From Pelecanus crispus (taxonomy: Eukaryota; Chordata; Aves; Pelecaniformes; Pelecanidae), in the NCBI RefSeq assembly GCF_030463565.1, contig NC_134648.1:9899806-9963805 (forward strand): a DNA stretch of 64,000 nt, read 5' to 3'. The notes under the pieces were generated by a model. That model had not been told where the DNA came from and did no database searches. It saw nothing but the letters and a program-made list of their open reading frames with translations. The position numbers were made by a program, and so were the translations under genes. Shown piece by piece: positions 24,301 through 35,200 of this stretch. Positions within the stretch are counted from its first letter, which is position 1. Every line of letters starts with the position of its first letter.

Positions 24301-25438
24301 GTTCTTGAGAAGGGGTGTCTTGCCCATTTTAGACTCGCAGTGCATTCAGGAGGATTGAAAGCGTTCTTAAACCTAGTTTTGATAAAATAACTTGGGTAGA
24401 GAAAGTGGAGATAGGAGATAATGGTGATGTAATATAAATTACAGTGTGCCAAAATATGTCAAAACAATTATTTGAATGAAATACTCCATTTCTGAATTGT
24501 TGAAAAGAAATTTGTTTGCAGAAGAAAATGTTTATCATATCTCTGTCTTGGAAAATAACATGAATTTACTTAAAATAATTGTTCATTTTGCAGGAGTTTA
24601 CAGTAGATCCAGAAAAAATACAGTTGTATTCTTTGTATCACTCACTCCATCATTACAAATATCACATATATCTAACATGTAAAGAAGAGGTAAGTATTGT
24701 TCTCTTTGAGATAATTTTACATTCATTGGGGGAATTTATTGATGGAATTGCGTGCAACTAGAGGGACTGTTCTCCTCTTCTTGGTAAATGAGTATGGATT
24801 GTGGTGTCCTATTTTACTTAATTCTTTATGACAAAGAAGAGGGTATGCTGAGCACATATGTTGCCCCTGATGAGCACTGCTGCCCAGAACATTCAGGTAT
24901 GAGGCTTCCAAGGTTTGTGTGAAATCAGTTTCCCTCAGGATAGGTAAGCATTCTTCACTGTTATCCAAAATAAACAAAACAGATGTTCACAGCATGTGTA
25001 TCCTCAGATCTAGAAGCTACTTTTTGTCTTAGAATGCCCAGTCCTTTATTGTTTCTGCAAATCCTTGGTGGAAATGTTCCAGGTAGCAGAAATACAAGAG
25101 TTGAGCTCTGGCTTAGTTGTTAAGAAATGCATTTTTTGGGCATTTTCCCCTGTTTTTAAAGCTTAAAGGTTTTCTTCCAAAGAAGGTTTGTGTTTAACTG
25201 CAGAGTATTATAAAAACGAAAATTCTGAAATGCTGGCAGCCTAACATGTATACGTGTATGCATCTTTCTCTCCCCCCTCTTTTCTTTTTTTAAATAGATT
25301 TCTTCTGTTCAGAAGAAGAGTGCGGATCTAGGACAGGAAGAGATTGTGCAGCTGTGCATGAAAAATATAAAATGGGTGGAGGATCTTTTTGAAAAGTTTG
25401 GTGAACTTTTGAATCGTGTCCAACAGAAATGCTCATAA
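198..25438 (+). CDS. QSER1: QSER1 (glutamine and serine rich protein 1), 5'-partial, 11 coding exons
   Basis: Joined exons: 198-362, 3713-7420, 10346-10641, 12555-12671, 13285-13418, 15719-15930, 17572-17709, 19051-19148, 23021-23173, 24594-24689, 25298-25438. I checked frame and GT-AG at each junction; the join gives 1,751 codons plus TAA. Close to human QSER1 as I remember it, including the [13 protein letters not shown] block, the Ser/Gln-rich middle, the [13 protein letters not shown] block and the C-terminus ending in QQKCS. Known family role: nuclear protein that works with TET1 to keep DNMT3 enzymes off bivalent promoters and methylation valleys; its paralogue is PRR12. Layout, counting from the first full codon: disordered Ser/Gln/Thr region (about 1-1150), acidic stretch, Ala-rich segment (1300-1304), basic NLS-like KKRKK (1518-1522), then the conserved DUF4211-type C-terminal region. 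The first exon begins in phase 1, so coding exon(s) lie upstream. Residue numbers below use this fragment numbering. Confidence 0.96.
363..3712 (+). other. QSER1 intron after exon A
   Basis: About 3.35 kb of unique-looking AT-rich intron. I see no second gene or recognisable transposon. A T20 tract sits at 3402-3421. The short open frames here are of chance length. Confidence 0.8.
3713..7420 (+). CDS. QSER1: QSER1 exon B (giant Ser/Gln-rich exon)
   Basis: A 3,708-nt exon encoding residues 56-1290 plus split codons at both ends. Acceptor tttttttccag ends at 3712; donor gtaaaat starts at 7421. The [10 protein letters not shown] start block follows the junction as in human. Residues about 340-565 carry many SQSQ/SYSS-type repeats, a disordered prion-like composition. 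A Ser/Asp/Glu-rich stretch follows, then [20 protein letters not shown] near residue 1165, probably a conserved short interaction segment. Reading on past 7420 adds 20 codons and a stop at 7480-7482, which is intron sequence; the spliced join restores frame (G+AA, Glu). Confidence 0.95.
7421..10345 (+). other. QSER1 intron after exon B
   Basis: 2.9 kb AT-rich intron. Exon B stays open for 20 codons into it, to TAA at 7480-7482. No repeat family recognised. Confidence 0.8.
10346..10641 (+). CDS. QSER1: QSER1 exon C
   Basis: Encodes residues 1291 (split) to 1389. Acceptor tttcttcag ends at 10345; donor GT at 10642. It begins with an Ala/Thr-rich run where human QSER1 has a Thr/Ser-rich run, so this segment diverges. 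It ends with the conserved [14 protein letters not shown]. Two SUMO-type consensus sites (hydrophobic-Lys-x-Glu) are visible: IKQE at 1309-1312 and VKIE at 1380-1383. Confidence 0.93.
10642..12554 (+). other. QSER1 intron after exon C, carrying one CR1 copy
   Basis: AT-rich intron interrupted by a GC-richer CR1 3' fragment at about 11930-12347. Otherwise no recognisable element. Confidence 0.8.
11930..12347 (+). mobile_element. CR1 LINE, 5'-truncated 3' fragment (sense)
   Basis: Encodes the end of the CR1 reverse-transcriptase ORF2: [20 protein letters not shown] is open from 11955, followed by a block that includes [18 protein letters not shown], with a stop at 12291-12293. The 3' end carries the CR1 signature (gatgacctctaaaggtcc..., then cttccaaccc) and finishes in the gattctatgattcta tail at 12333-12347. 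Sense to QSER1. Too short to be active; the 5' boundary is approximate. Confidence 0.93.
12555..12671 (+). CDS. QSER1: QSER1 exon D
   Basis: A 117-nt phase-0 exon, residues 1390-1428, with [19 protein letters not shown], almost identical to mammalian QSER1. Acceptor ttcttacag ends at 12554; donor gtgagt at 12672. It opens the strongly conserved C-terminal globular part. Confidence 0.95.
13285..13418 (+). CDS. QSER1: QSER1 exon E
   Basis: Residues 1429-1472 plus two bases of a split Arg. A very long T-tract precedes acceptor ttttag (ends 13284). The protein begins [14 protein letters not shown], a conserved block, and continues through [15 protein letters not shown]. Donor GT at 13419. Confidence 0.94.
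13419..15718 (+). other. QSER1 intron after exon E
   Basis: 2.3 kb AT-rich intron. Its only recognisable content is a decayed antisense CR1-like fragment at about 14890-15310. Confidence 0.75.
14890..15310 (-). mobile_element. Ancient CR1-like LINE fragment (antisense, decayed)
   Basis: Read on the + strand, short blocks appear in the order known from antisense old amniote CR1/L3 copies: an 'attcctctaatcatcctagt' block, then 'tccatttcagtttgaa', then 'cacagtattcca', then 'tcttgcctggtgcttccca', then 'gcattgcattattagtc'. No intact frame and no tail. Assigned from remembered consensus blocks, so family and ends are approximate. Confidence 0.55.
15719..15930 (+). CDS. QSER1: QSER1 exon F (basic, NLS-bearing)
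   Basis: Residues 1474-1543 with split ends. Acceptor attgcag ends at 15718; donor gtgagc at 15931. Lys/Pro/Thr-rich linker followed by VKAE (1511-1514, SUMO-type consensus) and KKRKK (1518-1522, probable nuclear localisation signal), then a Ser/Asp-rich acidic tail. Slightly shorter than human, which has an extra SSSDD-type run. Confidence 0.94.
15931..17571 (+). other. QSER1 intron after exon F
   Basis: 1.6 kb AT-rich intron; nothing recognisable beyond short low-complexity runs. Confidence 0.75.
17572..17709 (+). CDS. QSER1: QSER1 exon G (start of DUF4211-type core)
   Basis: Residues 1545-1589 with split ends. Encodes [20 protein letters not shown] then [14 protein letters not shown], nearly invariant with mammals. 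Acceptor attttcag ends at 17571; donor gtacag at 17710. Confidence 0.95.
17710..19050 (+). other. QSER1 intron after exon G
   Basis: 1.3 kb AT-rich intron. A 113-codon open frame (18176-18517) has no recognisable homology or context and is taken as chance. Confidence 0.75.
19051..19148 (+). CDS. QSER1: QSER1 exon H
   Basis: Split Asp then residues 1591-1622: [20 protein letters not shown] onward, ending in phase 0 at Lys. Acceptor tgtcttttag ends at 19050; donor gtattc at 19149. Confidence 0.95.
19795..20428 (+). mobile_element. CR1 LINE, 5'-truncated, with open RT C-terminus (sense)
   Basis: An uninterrupted frame of about 185 codons ends in a stop at 20353-20355. It includes [20 protein letters not shown], then [20 protein letters not shown], then [20 protein letters not shown], then [20 protein letters not shown]. 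These are classic avian CR1 ORF2 C-terminal blocks. The 3' UTR has the 'gttggactgatgatcttaga' and 'ggtcctttccaatcctaatg' signatures and a degenerate tail. The preserved frame suggests a relatively young insertion, but it lacks ORF1, the endonuclease and most of the RT, so it cannot be autonomous. Confidence 0.95.
20499..20590 (+). mobile_element. CR1 LINE 3' tail, solo (sense)
   Basis: About 90 bp matching the end of the neighbouring CR1 (gttggactgggtgatcttaa, aaggtcttttccaaccta) and ending in a clean gattctatgattctata tail. It lies about 70 bp past the previous element. This is either a separate, very short insertion or the true tail of a rearranged copy. Confidence 0.85.
23021..23173 (+). 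CDS. QSER1: QSER1 exon I
   Basis: Phase-0 exon of 51 codons, residues 1623-1673. Contains [17 protein letters not shown] and [15 protein letters not shown], matching mammalian QSER1. Acceptor tgtttaaag ends at 23020; donor gtgagtg at 23174. Confidence 0.95.
23174..24593 (+). other. QSER1 intron after exon I
   Basis: 1.4 kb AT-rich intron with a slightly GC-richer patch at about 23590-23720. No element recognised. Confidence 0.7.
24594..24689 (+). CDS. QSER1: QSER1 exon J
   Basis: Phase-0 exon of 32 codons, residues 1674-1705, with [20 protein letters not shown], a highly conserved block. Acceptor tttgcag ends at 24593; donor gtaagt at 24690. Confidence 0.95.
25298..25438 (+). CDS. QSER1: QSER1 terminal coding exon K
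   Basis: 46 codons plus TAA (25436-25438), residues 1706-1751, including [14 protein letters not shown] and [13 protein letters not shown] and ending QQKCS exactly as in human. Acceptor taaatag ends at 25297. Confidence 0.96.
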   Translation: MSSVQKKSADLGQEEIVQLCMKNIKWVEDLFEKFGELLNRVQQKCS

Positions 25439-26470
25439 CAAAAATGTATCCCAAATCTCACATTTTTCTACGGCACTAACCTGATGGAACAGAAAGCTCA
25501 GAGAGAGGCTCTGATTTCTTCTACAATGCCAGACTGCGTTCTTGTTCGTAGCCATTTTTATTTCTCCTTATGGAACTTTGTGCCTTGGCTTTTGCTAAGG
25601 AAAAGTGATGCTGCCAAGGAAATCAGTCCTTTGGAGATGGAACTAAACGTAAACCTAACCACATTTTTAACCTGAAGAATTATTTTCTATTTTGTAAACT
25701 ACTGGATAACTTAGTTTTATTTTCAGAAATGTTTTTGACAAGTGATAAAGCATGCACTACATATACCTTTTTCTTTATTGCTAAAAAGATAACAACACTT
25801 AAAATACTACAGATTTTTCCATCCCTGACTAAGCAACAGAAAAGTCAGCGCTGGGGTGAACTGAGTTTTACATGTCTGGCCACCAAATCTAGAGTTTTGT
25901 ACACTTTGTGAACAGAGCCGGAGTGACATCAAGTTTCTGCATACGTATATTGCCATCATAAAATCCAGAAATGTCATTATGCTTTATGGACTCCTTTTAC
26001 TATTGTCATGTTCAGGAAACTGAACATGGAGTTGGTGCAATCCTATGACTGCTTTTTTGTGTCAAATTATATTGTAATGAAAGACAATGACCTTAACTAT
26101 TTTCCCTGTTTTGAAGAAAAAAAAAATATTTTCCTTTATACTGTGTTTTTTTTTCTTTTTTTTGGAAAAAAAAAATTCAATTGTACATTTTATCTCACTA
26201 ATAGTTGTATTTTTCACAGAGAAAATATTGTGGTTAAAATTGTTTCATGTATCTTTGTAATACACTTCCCATTGTTTTCAGTAAATCCTATTCATTTATA
26301 TGTTGAATTCATATTGTAAACTATATATCTCGAGGTAACCCTTTTGTTTATACAGGTTTGCTTCAGTGTTAACCAGAATAATGCATACTAGACTAGTTTT
26401 GCTTTAAGTGTAGTTGTGTTAGACACTGCAGTTATTTTCTGATACGTGAAAATAAATTTCTTACTAAACT
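25439..26470 (+). terminator. QSER1: QSER1 3' UTR with candidate poly(A) signal
   Basis: AT-rich sequence after the stop codon with long A and T runs. The first convincing AATAAA is at 26451-26456, about 1 kb past the stop, and is the likeliest main cleavage signal. Further AATAAA hexamers at 27805 and 28401 could serve longer 3' UTR forms. Transcript evidence is not available here. Confidence 0.55.
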
Positions 26471-29400
26471 AGCACTTGATTAACCGAGAGTTTAAATGAA
26501 GAGCTACTACACTTTATCTTCGTCAACAAAGATTGATGATTGAATAGACTATATGCAGTGTTAAACACAGCTTACATAATTGTTTGTAGAACTGGCAGTT
26601 GCAGAGCTGTTCTCTTTTTGGTGCCTTTCAAGTCTTCAGACATCTTTGTAGCTCTTTTTCCCCTCCAGTTTGTTAACAGTTAGTAGTGTCACTAGTCACA
26701 CTCAGACAATGAATGTAATGGGCTCTAATCAGGAGAACATTTTCTTTAAATTTGCCAACAGAATGCCTTACTGAGTCATTCAGAATGGATATGTGTTCTA
26801 CTGGCGTCCTAAAAAAATAGTCATGTTGGGTCTTTTTTCAGATAATGTAGAAAAAAAAAAATTCATTCCTTTATCCTTTCACTGCCACTTAGTGCCTTAA
26901 TTTCAGCCAAGAAAGCAGGGTTCACTATTCATTGGCCAAATGAAATAGTTTATTGCCATGTGATCTTTTTTCCCCGTTACCTGTTTTGATCCTATTTAGT
27001 TGTTAAATGTTCATTAGACCTTAGAACTGTATAAAGAGTTTAATGAATAGGTGTGAAAATGAAATGATTTGATCTTGAGTAATCAGATAGAGGTCTGAAT
27101 ATTAAAGTATGTACAGAATTTTAGCTGATTAGTTTTAGAACCTTGTAGGATGTTTACCATATTTCCAAAGCTTTTCATCTTTTAAAAGCAATAATTCTCC
27201 TTTACAATTTGTATGCAGACTACAGTGAACGGAAATGGGTATGTGCCCTTGCCTTTTTTAAAGCCTCTTCATAGTGGTTTTGCTTTAAAAAGGGAGGTCG
27301 CTCTCATTGCTACTGCTATGTCTACTATAATCAAGGAGAGCAAGATGGGTTGTGGTTTAGGAAGAATGTGCAGATTGTTGGGAGTAATCAAGAAGCTAAT
27401 TCATTTTCACAGTGAAAAGAAGGGTAGACACAGGGTTGAAGAGTTGCTATTGCTTCAGTCGTACTGTGTTGTATCTGGTAGGAGCTAGAGTTTATATGGT
27501 GAAACCAAACAGCAAAGTTACCAATATTGGTAGCAATCAGCTAAAATTATTTTACTGTAAATATGCACACTGGAGATGTAGTAGAAATGTGCCTGGTATG
27601 CTCCTTAATCGATAGTGGGTGTTCCCAAATTTACTTAGTGTATTCCCTTATTGGTGGGGGTGGTTGGCAGTGTGTGTAGATTAATGAGAGGTATTTAGTT
27701 ACCCAGGCAGAGTTCTGTTGTCACCTTACAGTGATATGCACAGCACAGCTTGGGAATTCCTAATCTGTAGTTTTAAAAATGATTAGGATGCAGACAGAAG
27801 GAACAATAAAGTTGGCTCCTTGATGGTGTATAGTAAAGAACTCGTCAGACTTTGTGTCTCACACATCCCTTCCTAATATGACTACGAAGCAACTAATGGA
27901 GAGAGGTCTTTGTGCTTTCTAAATTATTTCTATACTGGTACTGTATACTTACTCTAGATTTTTTAATCTAGAAGTAGCTTTAGGAAGCTACTTGTTTTTA
28001 ATCCAAGTCTTCAGAAGCTGAAAAAAGAAATGAGAGGCTTTTGGAGTAGCTTGTCCCTATTTAAAAAGAAGGTAATTTTAGGAACAACCATTTAAAAAAA
28101 CTCAAACAAAACAACAAAAAAAAAAAAAACTGGCCAGGATGCTCTGCACTGCCGTAGAAGGTGACCTGGCTTATTTTTGGCTGTTTTATTCACAAGGCCA
28201 GTTAAACAAGCACTGTGCCTGTAGAAGACAGGAAAAACCTGTCTTGAATAAAAGTAACTACCCCAGACTATTAAAGATTAATATAATGGAGCTTCCATCT
28301 TTATCTTGGGCTGCAAAAATGGTGGCTGGATGACTAATTTACCAAATTAGAATAAGTGAAAACATGGAACTCTCAAGTGTGTTGAAGGATCATAAATCAA
28401 AATAAAGCTTTGTTAGTGGGATTGAAGAGGTCTTTTATACTGAAGCAAACTTAGAAAAAAGTCAATGTACAAATTACTTTTTTGCACAAATACTTTGCTT
28501 TGTTTTGTTGCATTTTAGATAATTAATTCTGCACCCGCATCTCAATCTTTTTTTTTTTTTTTTTCCCCTTGAAGTAACAGTGAGGTCTTCATCCCTTAAC
28601 ATCTGACAGTGGAATTTGAGCACTCTTTGACTGCAAGAGAAGATGCACTAGGAAGGAACAAAACCCTCCTTACACTATGAATTAGCAAAGCAGAAATTGA
28701 ACTAATTGCATGATGAATTATTTGGTTTTAATTCCACTTTTTTCCTTTAGTATGGCATCCCTGTTTACATTCAGTTTGTTTTTATTGAAATACAGTATTT
28801 CTCTTAAAGACAGGTTTTCTTTGAGATGCTACTTCCAAAGTTTTGCTAGCAAAAAAATCAGAGACAAAATTGGATTGCAAAACTGTTTCTGAAAATGGCT
28901 AAAGACTTTAGGGTCTTTGAAGTTCTATGACATGTGTTGTATTCATATATTGTCAAAATGAAATACTACTTTTTAAAAAGTCAGATCTTGCAGGTTGTCT
29001 TCCAAGTAAATGATTTCCATAGGAAAATATATTTTAAATATTATTTAAATATTTACTACTATTTAAAACAATTTTAAAACAGAAAAGCTAAAACTATGGT
29101 CACAAAATGTCAGTGTGTCATCAATCATTTCTTCATTGCCAACACTTGACATTTGGTCTCTCTTACCCTGTTACATACCTGTGCATTGCACAATGCACAT
29201 TCTGCCATATCGTATTGTTTAAGCTAATATTAACATGTCATTGTTAACAAATGCATGTTTTTCTGCATATCTCCTACATATGGCAAAAATGAAGCTAGGG
29301 CTAATTAAGAGACACGTTATGCGTTCTTAGTCCAGATTTTCAGGTGGTCCGTAACACAATGTATGGAAATGTGAAAAAGGACAGTTTTGTACCATTCATG

Positions 29401-32260
29401 ATGTTATTAACTAAACCCATTAAAGTGAAAACACTTTTTAAACAAAAACCTTACAACGCTTAGTCATTTATTACTAAAATACTAAGTCTTGAAAAGTTAG
29501 ATTGTTGGAAAAAGAATTGGCAATTTAGACTATATTTTCTGATCTCAATATGAAGAAATACAATTCTAGGTCGGTTTTTTTTCATAATATTGCATGGATT
29601 GAGCATGTCTGGTTTATCTGGTTTTTTACACTTATGGGTTCTAAATGTTCTGAATTAATTTTCATAATACACCTGCCAGGTCTTAAAATGATGTGGTAAG
29701 TGAGGAGCCAGACAGTTGGGGTAAGAAAGCGCCTACTGCTGTCATTCAGACTTTAGCTATACTGTTTTCTTCTGTTCTCTTTCTTGCTAAACTAGAATAT
29801 CATCTCAATGTATCTATGGGAAGAAATGGTGCTGTAGAAGGTTCCCCCCCTTAAGAAGAATTGCTCTAGATATTTTCTTAGGAATATTTTTCCCACACAC
29901 AGAGGGCTGAAGTGCCATGACGTGGATATTGGCTGTAAGATACATGGTAGGCATTCTCTGAGCCAGCTGCTTGCAGAAAAAGGTGAATCTGAAGGGCTGG
30001 AATATTTTATATTGGTCCTGGGTATAAGAGCTGCTTCCCAAACCAAGATGAGTATGAAATGAGACATTTGCCTGTGGAGTTGATTGTTGTTTTCTCCAGA
30101 AAACACTTTGGGAAGTGGGTAGGCACAGAGAATGTCCCATTGCAGTGTGGAGGCTGAAGCTTTTGATACTACATTCCAGATACTGCTTATAACTTACTAA
30201 TTTTTCTTTTTTTAAAAAGAAAAAAAAAAGGCAAGAAGCTGGATGTATGCAGCTTTTTAAAGGAGAACAGCAGCTCCTGCTATCAGCAATTTATTGGTAA
30301 GTATCTTAGGCAATCAAAATAACTTGTTCTGCATTCGGTATTTGCCTCTCCTGTAGAAAACCTAACAAACGGTTGTTTCATTTCCAGAAACTAAAGAACA
30401 GAAAACAGTCTTAAAATTATTTTAATTTGATCTTTTATAACAACACAGCGATAAATACTGAGAACAAGCTATTTATAAAGGAGAAAAATAAAAGGCGAGT
30501 CGGGGAAAACAGCAAACAAAGAGTACAGCCCTGCAAAAGTTTCTCATTTGTGCTGGGTATGTCTTAGTTTTCTGCTTTTAAAAGTTTTACTGGGCTATTT
30601 CTTTTGTGCGTGTGTGTTTAGTTTTGGTGCGTTTTTTTGTAGGGGTTTTTTTTTTTGGCGACCTAACGCACAAAGGGTAGAGGGAAGTAACAATAACAGC
30701 AGTGCCCACGAGCAGGACTTAAAGAGCAGTTAAGACCCTTTTAGGAAAAACAGAATAAGGTGGGAGGGCTCATATGTATGCGATGGTTCATATAGGAAGA
30801 ATCTGAGAGAGAAGAGGGGTGGGAAGTTGGAAACAATGTGGGTCAGATGTGGCAGGACATCGGAAAGGAAGAATAATTTGGAAAGGGTGAGGCTAGGGGA
30901 GCTTTTGGAGTAGAGGTAGTTGAGGAGCAGAGGGTGTAGGAGTTGGGAGTGGTCCTAGTTAGGAAGTGGCTTCAATTAGGCGTGCTGCAACGTATACATT
31001 GACTGAAAAGCAATGACAAGCCAGCAACGTGATCTGGTGGCAGGTGGACATTCCTAGCAGAGGGTCCCACTGGAGGGCTGTTAGGATTTTGCCACACATG
31101 ATGACGTTATGAGATTAATTCCATCTAGTCCTAATTCTGCCTTCTGTTTTGCTATAAAAACGGTGTTTCTTCGGTTTTGAAAAGCATGGATGCCAGTATA
31201 TCTCTGCATAGAAGCAGTGGTTTTTCATTGCCTATTACTATAATCCATTTTTGAGCGTGTGTATTAATGGACTGTGGTTCCTACTCAGGTTGTCCTGTAT
31301 TGTCAATGTTCCAACAAGTATGAGAGTAAAAACCCTTTTAAGAAGTAGTTGTATTGCAATCATTTGAGACAAGAATTTTTACTTTATTTTTGCAAATGCA
31401 GGTATATCATCAAAAGTTTGGACCTTACTTTCTTCAGATGTCCATGTGAAGGCTTAAAAAAGCCCCTTACTTTTGGACTGTCATAGCATGAATGGATTTC
31501 TCTCTGTGTGTGGAGTGTTTGAATTGTGATCATTCCAAATAAAAACAAAAAATGCTACAGCCCTGTGCAAATTGGGACTTTGACATAGGTCAGGGAATTT
31601 ATTTGGAAATAAGTTGCTAATATTTGAATCAATCCATTCAGGTCTTGTACCTTGGTGTAGAGGAATGTGAGTATGGTGAGTATATACTGAAATAGCCACT
31701 AGAAGAGGGGCATTCAAGTAAGTGCACATTAGTGAGAACAGGAGTAATATGAAAATGTGTGAGTAATGATGCTAGCAGTAAACTAAACTGTGAAATTTCT
31801 ATCCAGTATGCAGTTACTATATTAACTTTAAAATACTGTAGCTGAGTCCTAATGGAACATGTTGAGGAGGTAACTATTAATCATATAGTTTGTGTAACAG
31901 CTTCAAAATTTGAGGTTTTATCTTCTTTTAGAAACACTGGGATGTTTACACACACAGGAGAATTTTAATTGTGTATCTGATCCTGTGCATATGATAAAGG
32001 TTATAGATGGTAGTGGCCACTCTTGGCTCCAGCCTTGCCCTTAAAAATTCAATTTAAAATGCTGTGGTTATTTTTTCATAGGTGTTTTTGGTCCAAATTA
32101 TGATTAAATTCAGTCTCTTTTTATTCTGCATGTGTTACTTGAAATCTTAAACTGTATCATCGGGAGTACATGCTGTAGCCTTCTAAGACTTCTAGGGCTT
32201 GTGATAGCAAGACCTTTTAAGTAAAACTACATTGTTTGGCATCATCCTCTTCTTTCTAAC

Positions 32261-32294
32261 TGTGGTGGCTGCTAGTGTGTGGTGGCTGCTAGTG
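32261..32294. repeat. 17-bp perfect tandem duplication
   Basis: The unit TGTGGTGGCTGCTAGTG occurs twice with no spacer. No gene context; probably a replication-slippage product. Confidence 0.95.
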
Positions 32295-35200
32295 TGATTT
32301 GCCTGTGCATTATTTATGTATCATGTATTTTTGCTGCGGCAACAGAAGGTAAATGGTATAATTGAATAAAAGTTGAAGCATCAATGTCTTATCATGTGTT
32401 TAGGTCAAATTGGTAACTTATTCAACGCTCTGGGAGAATAAGGATTTAGATATGTTCTCTAAGTAAAGCAGCTTTGGTGGTTTCTGAAACCTCACAGATT
32501 TTTGTTGTTGGTTGGTACACAGAAATTACTATCCCTACAGCTTTGGTAACAGAAGAGAGTAAGTGAATGCTTTTTATTTGCTTCAGTGCAAGGTCCAGCA
32601 ACTTTGTTTAAACAGACAGAGGGGTAGTTTGACCATAGTCGATGGACTTTGCACTAAAGGAGTTCAAGAGAAAGCTCGCGTGGTCTGTGAGAATCCAAGT
32701 GTCGCAATTCTGGAACCAGCTGGTTTAAAAAAAAAAAAAAAAAGAGGTAATAAGAAGTGCTTGGCTGGGAATTGTTACTTTCTTCTTGACGTGAACGCTG
32801 CAAGTTCTCTGAGTTTTAGTGGGGTAGCAGGGTTCTCTGCAGGATGCTTCCAGGGCCATTTTCCCATCCTAAACTGTGGGCCTGGCAAAACATGGCATAA
32901 TTGAGTTTGGTGGCCCCAGCACATTGTACAGTAATATAAAAGGTGAATTACAGATTCCTGCTTGTAGCATACATAAACAATAAGCCTGATCCTCTGCTCT
33001 AGAACATAAGCCTTGCGTTCAGTGTAAATATAATTGGTACGTAGCTGTTTTCTAAAGAAGTCAAAACAAATGGTCAAAACCAGGAATTTCGTTATGCTTG
33101 GCAAGCCCGTTTTGAGTTCTCACTTTCTTCCCCCTTTATCAGCTCCTTCTGTCCCGTTAAGCTGGTGCCACTAGTGGCTGCTTACTTTGGGAGTAGGGAC
33201 ATAGACAGGAAACTTGTCCCTGGTAGATCAGCGTAAGTTACTACCTCACCATGCTTCAGCGGGAAATCACTGCTCATTCAGCTGGATCTCCACAGGCTCT
33301 CCACAATTATATACTGGTGAGAGCTGCTCCCCTAATCCTTTGTGAATTTACCTAAAGTCACTTTCAGTAGTGACATAAGTTAGTGGATCTGGTTTTGTGT
33401 TGCAATATACAGGAGCTCAGGTTCAGCCAGTTACTGCAGCTCACCTGAGAGATGGTAACTCCCAGCTGGGCAGATGGTAACTTCTAACGTTTCAATTATT
33501 TGTGTCTGATTTCACTTGCTCATTCTGGTTGAACAGGTTTGTGGTGCGTAGATGAGAGTGAGTCTTCACTGTTCTGTGAGGAGACTTTACCCAAACAGCG
33601 TTGCAGGGACCATGCCACCCTGCGCACATTTAGGCATGCTGTAATCAATCTCTGCTTATAATATTTAATCGTTCTTGAAAGTCCCAGAAAACTTCCACAA
33701 AAGTTGAAAATAAAACATTTAAGACAAAATTCCTTAGTATTTGTTAAGACTGAGAAGCAGAGGCTCGTCCCTGTGGTTTTGGTGACATCGCTAATAGCCT
33801 TTGCCCCTGTACGCTTCCTTGCAGTAAGCCATCTCGAGTTATCCTGGCTCCGACTCGCTCCCTTTCCAGGCCCCTTGCATGGATCCTTGCTCGGAGTGCA
33901 GTGCGTTCCAGCGGAGGTCAGCGTGCGCCAGCGCAGGCTCAGCGTGTTGCCTCCCTGCCCTTCATTTGCCATTGCCCTGCTTGACTTGGTCCCGCAGTCA
34001 CATTGGTATTCCAGCCCAGGAATGGAAGGATTGCGCTCCTTTACAATGCACCCTTTGTCGATTCAGTCAGTCAGTCATCCAGAAGCTTCTGTCCTGGGAA
34101 CTTGTTTATTGTCCCAGTTTCTTCAAAAATGCAAGGGTGGAATCCTTACAGTTTTCACATCAGGATAAAAACCAGAAGTTTGCGCTTTGGGAGTACATCA
34201 TACCCTTGCAGGAGTGCACCTGCAAGTAGCCTCTTCGTGGTGGGGCAGATGTGGCTGGCATCATGGGTTGAATGTTACAGGATGGCATCACCGTATCCCA
34301 CAGAACCGACAACTACGTGATCTTTTTTTAATTCGAACGTAGATGGGAAACTGGGATTAAGCAGAGTGAATTTGCGAATAACCTGCTCTGCATCACGAGG
34401 GAGAGTGTCAGTGCTCTCTAACCCGTGGAGTTCAGCCCCGAGCAAACCTCTTGTGCTCTTTAGTACAAGTAGCAGAACACGGTACTTATTACTAAGGCGG
34501 ATTCACTGCAGGAGTTCTTTCCGCTTCCTTCATCTCTGTCTAGCATATCAAATAGCCTTTTTCAATCCAAGATTGTATGAATAGCTGTTCATTTCCTTAA
34601 ATTTGAGATTAATAAAGGTGGAAGAGAAAGTTTTGTCATTTTTATAGGACAGTTTCAGTATTAAAAAAACGTGTACTGGACTTCGTATCTTCATGCAATG
34701 AAATAGAGGGGATTTGCTAGTGTTGTAACTCTGACTTAAAAAATAGTAATTTCTATAACTGAAGCTGTTGATTTTCCCTCACATGAGTATCTTTATGTGA
34801 CAGTGAACCATATGTCAAAATTTCATTTGTCTCGTCATTTGTGAATGGAATGGAGCAACATTTTAAGGGTTACTGTTTAAAATGTTCTCCTTTCATCAAC
34901 TTCAGCACTGTAGTGAATACAGGCATTGTTGATATTTAAGTGGGGAAAAAACAAAAGAGTAACTGTTCTAAATAACTGGAATGTTTTTCTGAATTTTTAT
35001 GGTAATTATTAATTGCTGTGCTTTTTCAGAAACAGCCATAACGATTGGGTTCAACAGATCCTTGCAATTGTGACAATAAAATTGTATGTATATATAAATT
35101 TAAGCTGTGTTGACATACACTTGATCTTTAAAGCTTATTTTGTTATAGGAAGACATTTGAAATCTAAAGAAAAAAGTTTGGTATAAGAGAGATAGCCTTC

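Noticed and set aside
26620-26720. Possible further CR1-like block ('gtagctctttttcccctcca')
   Set aside because: Only one short block with weak resemblance and no ordered neighbours, so not called.
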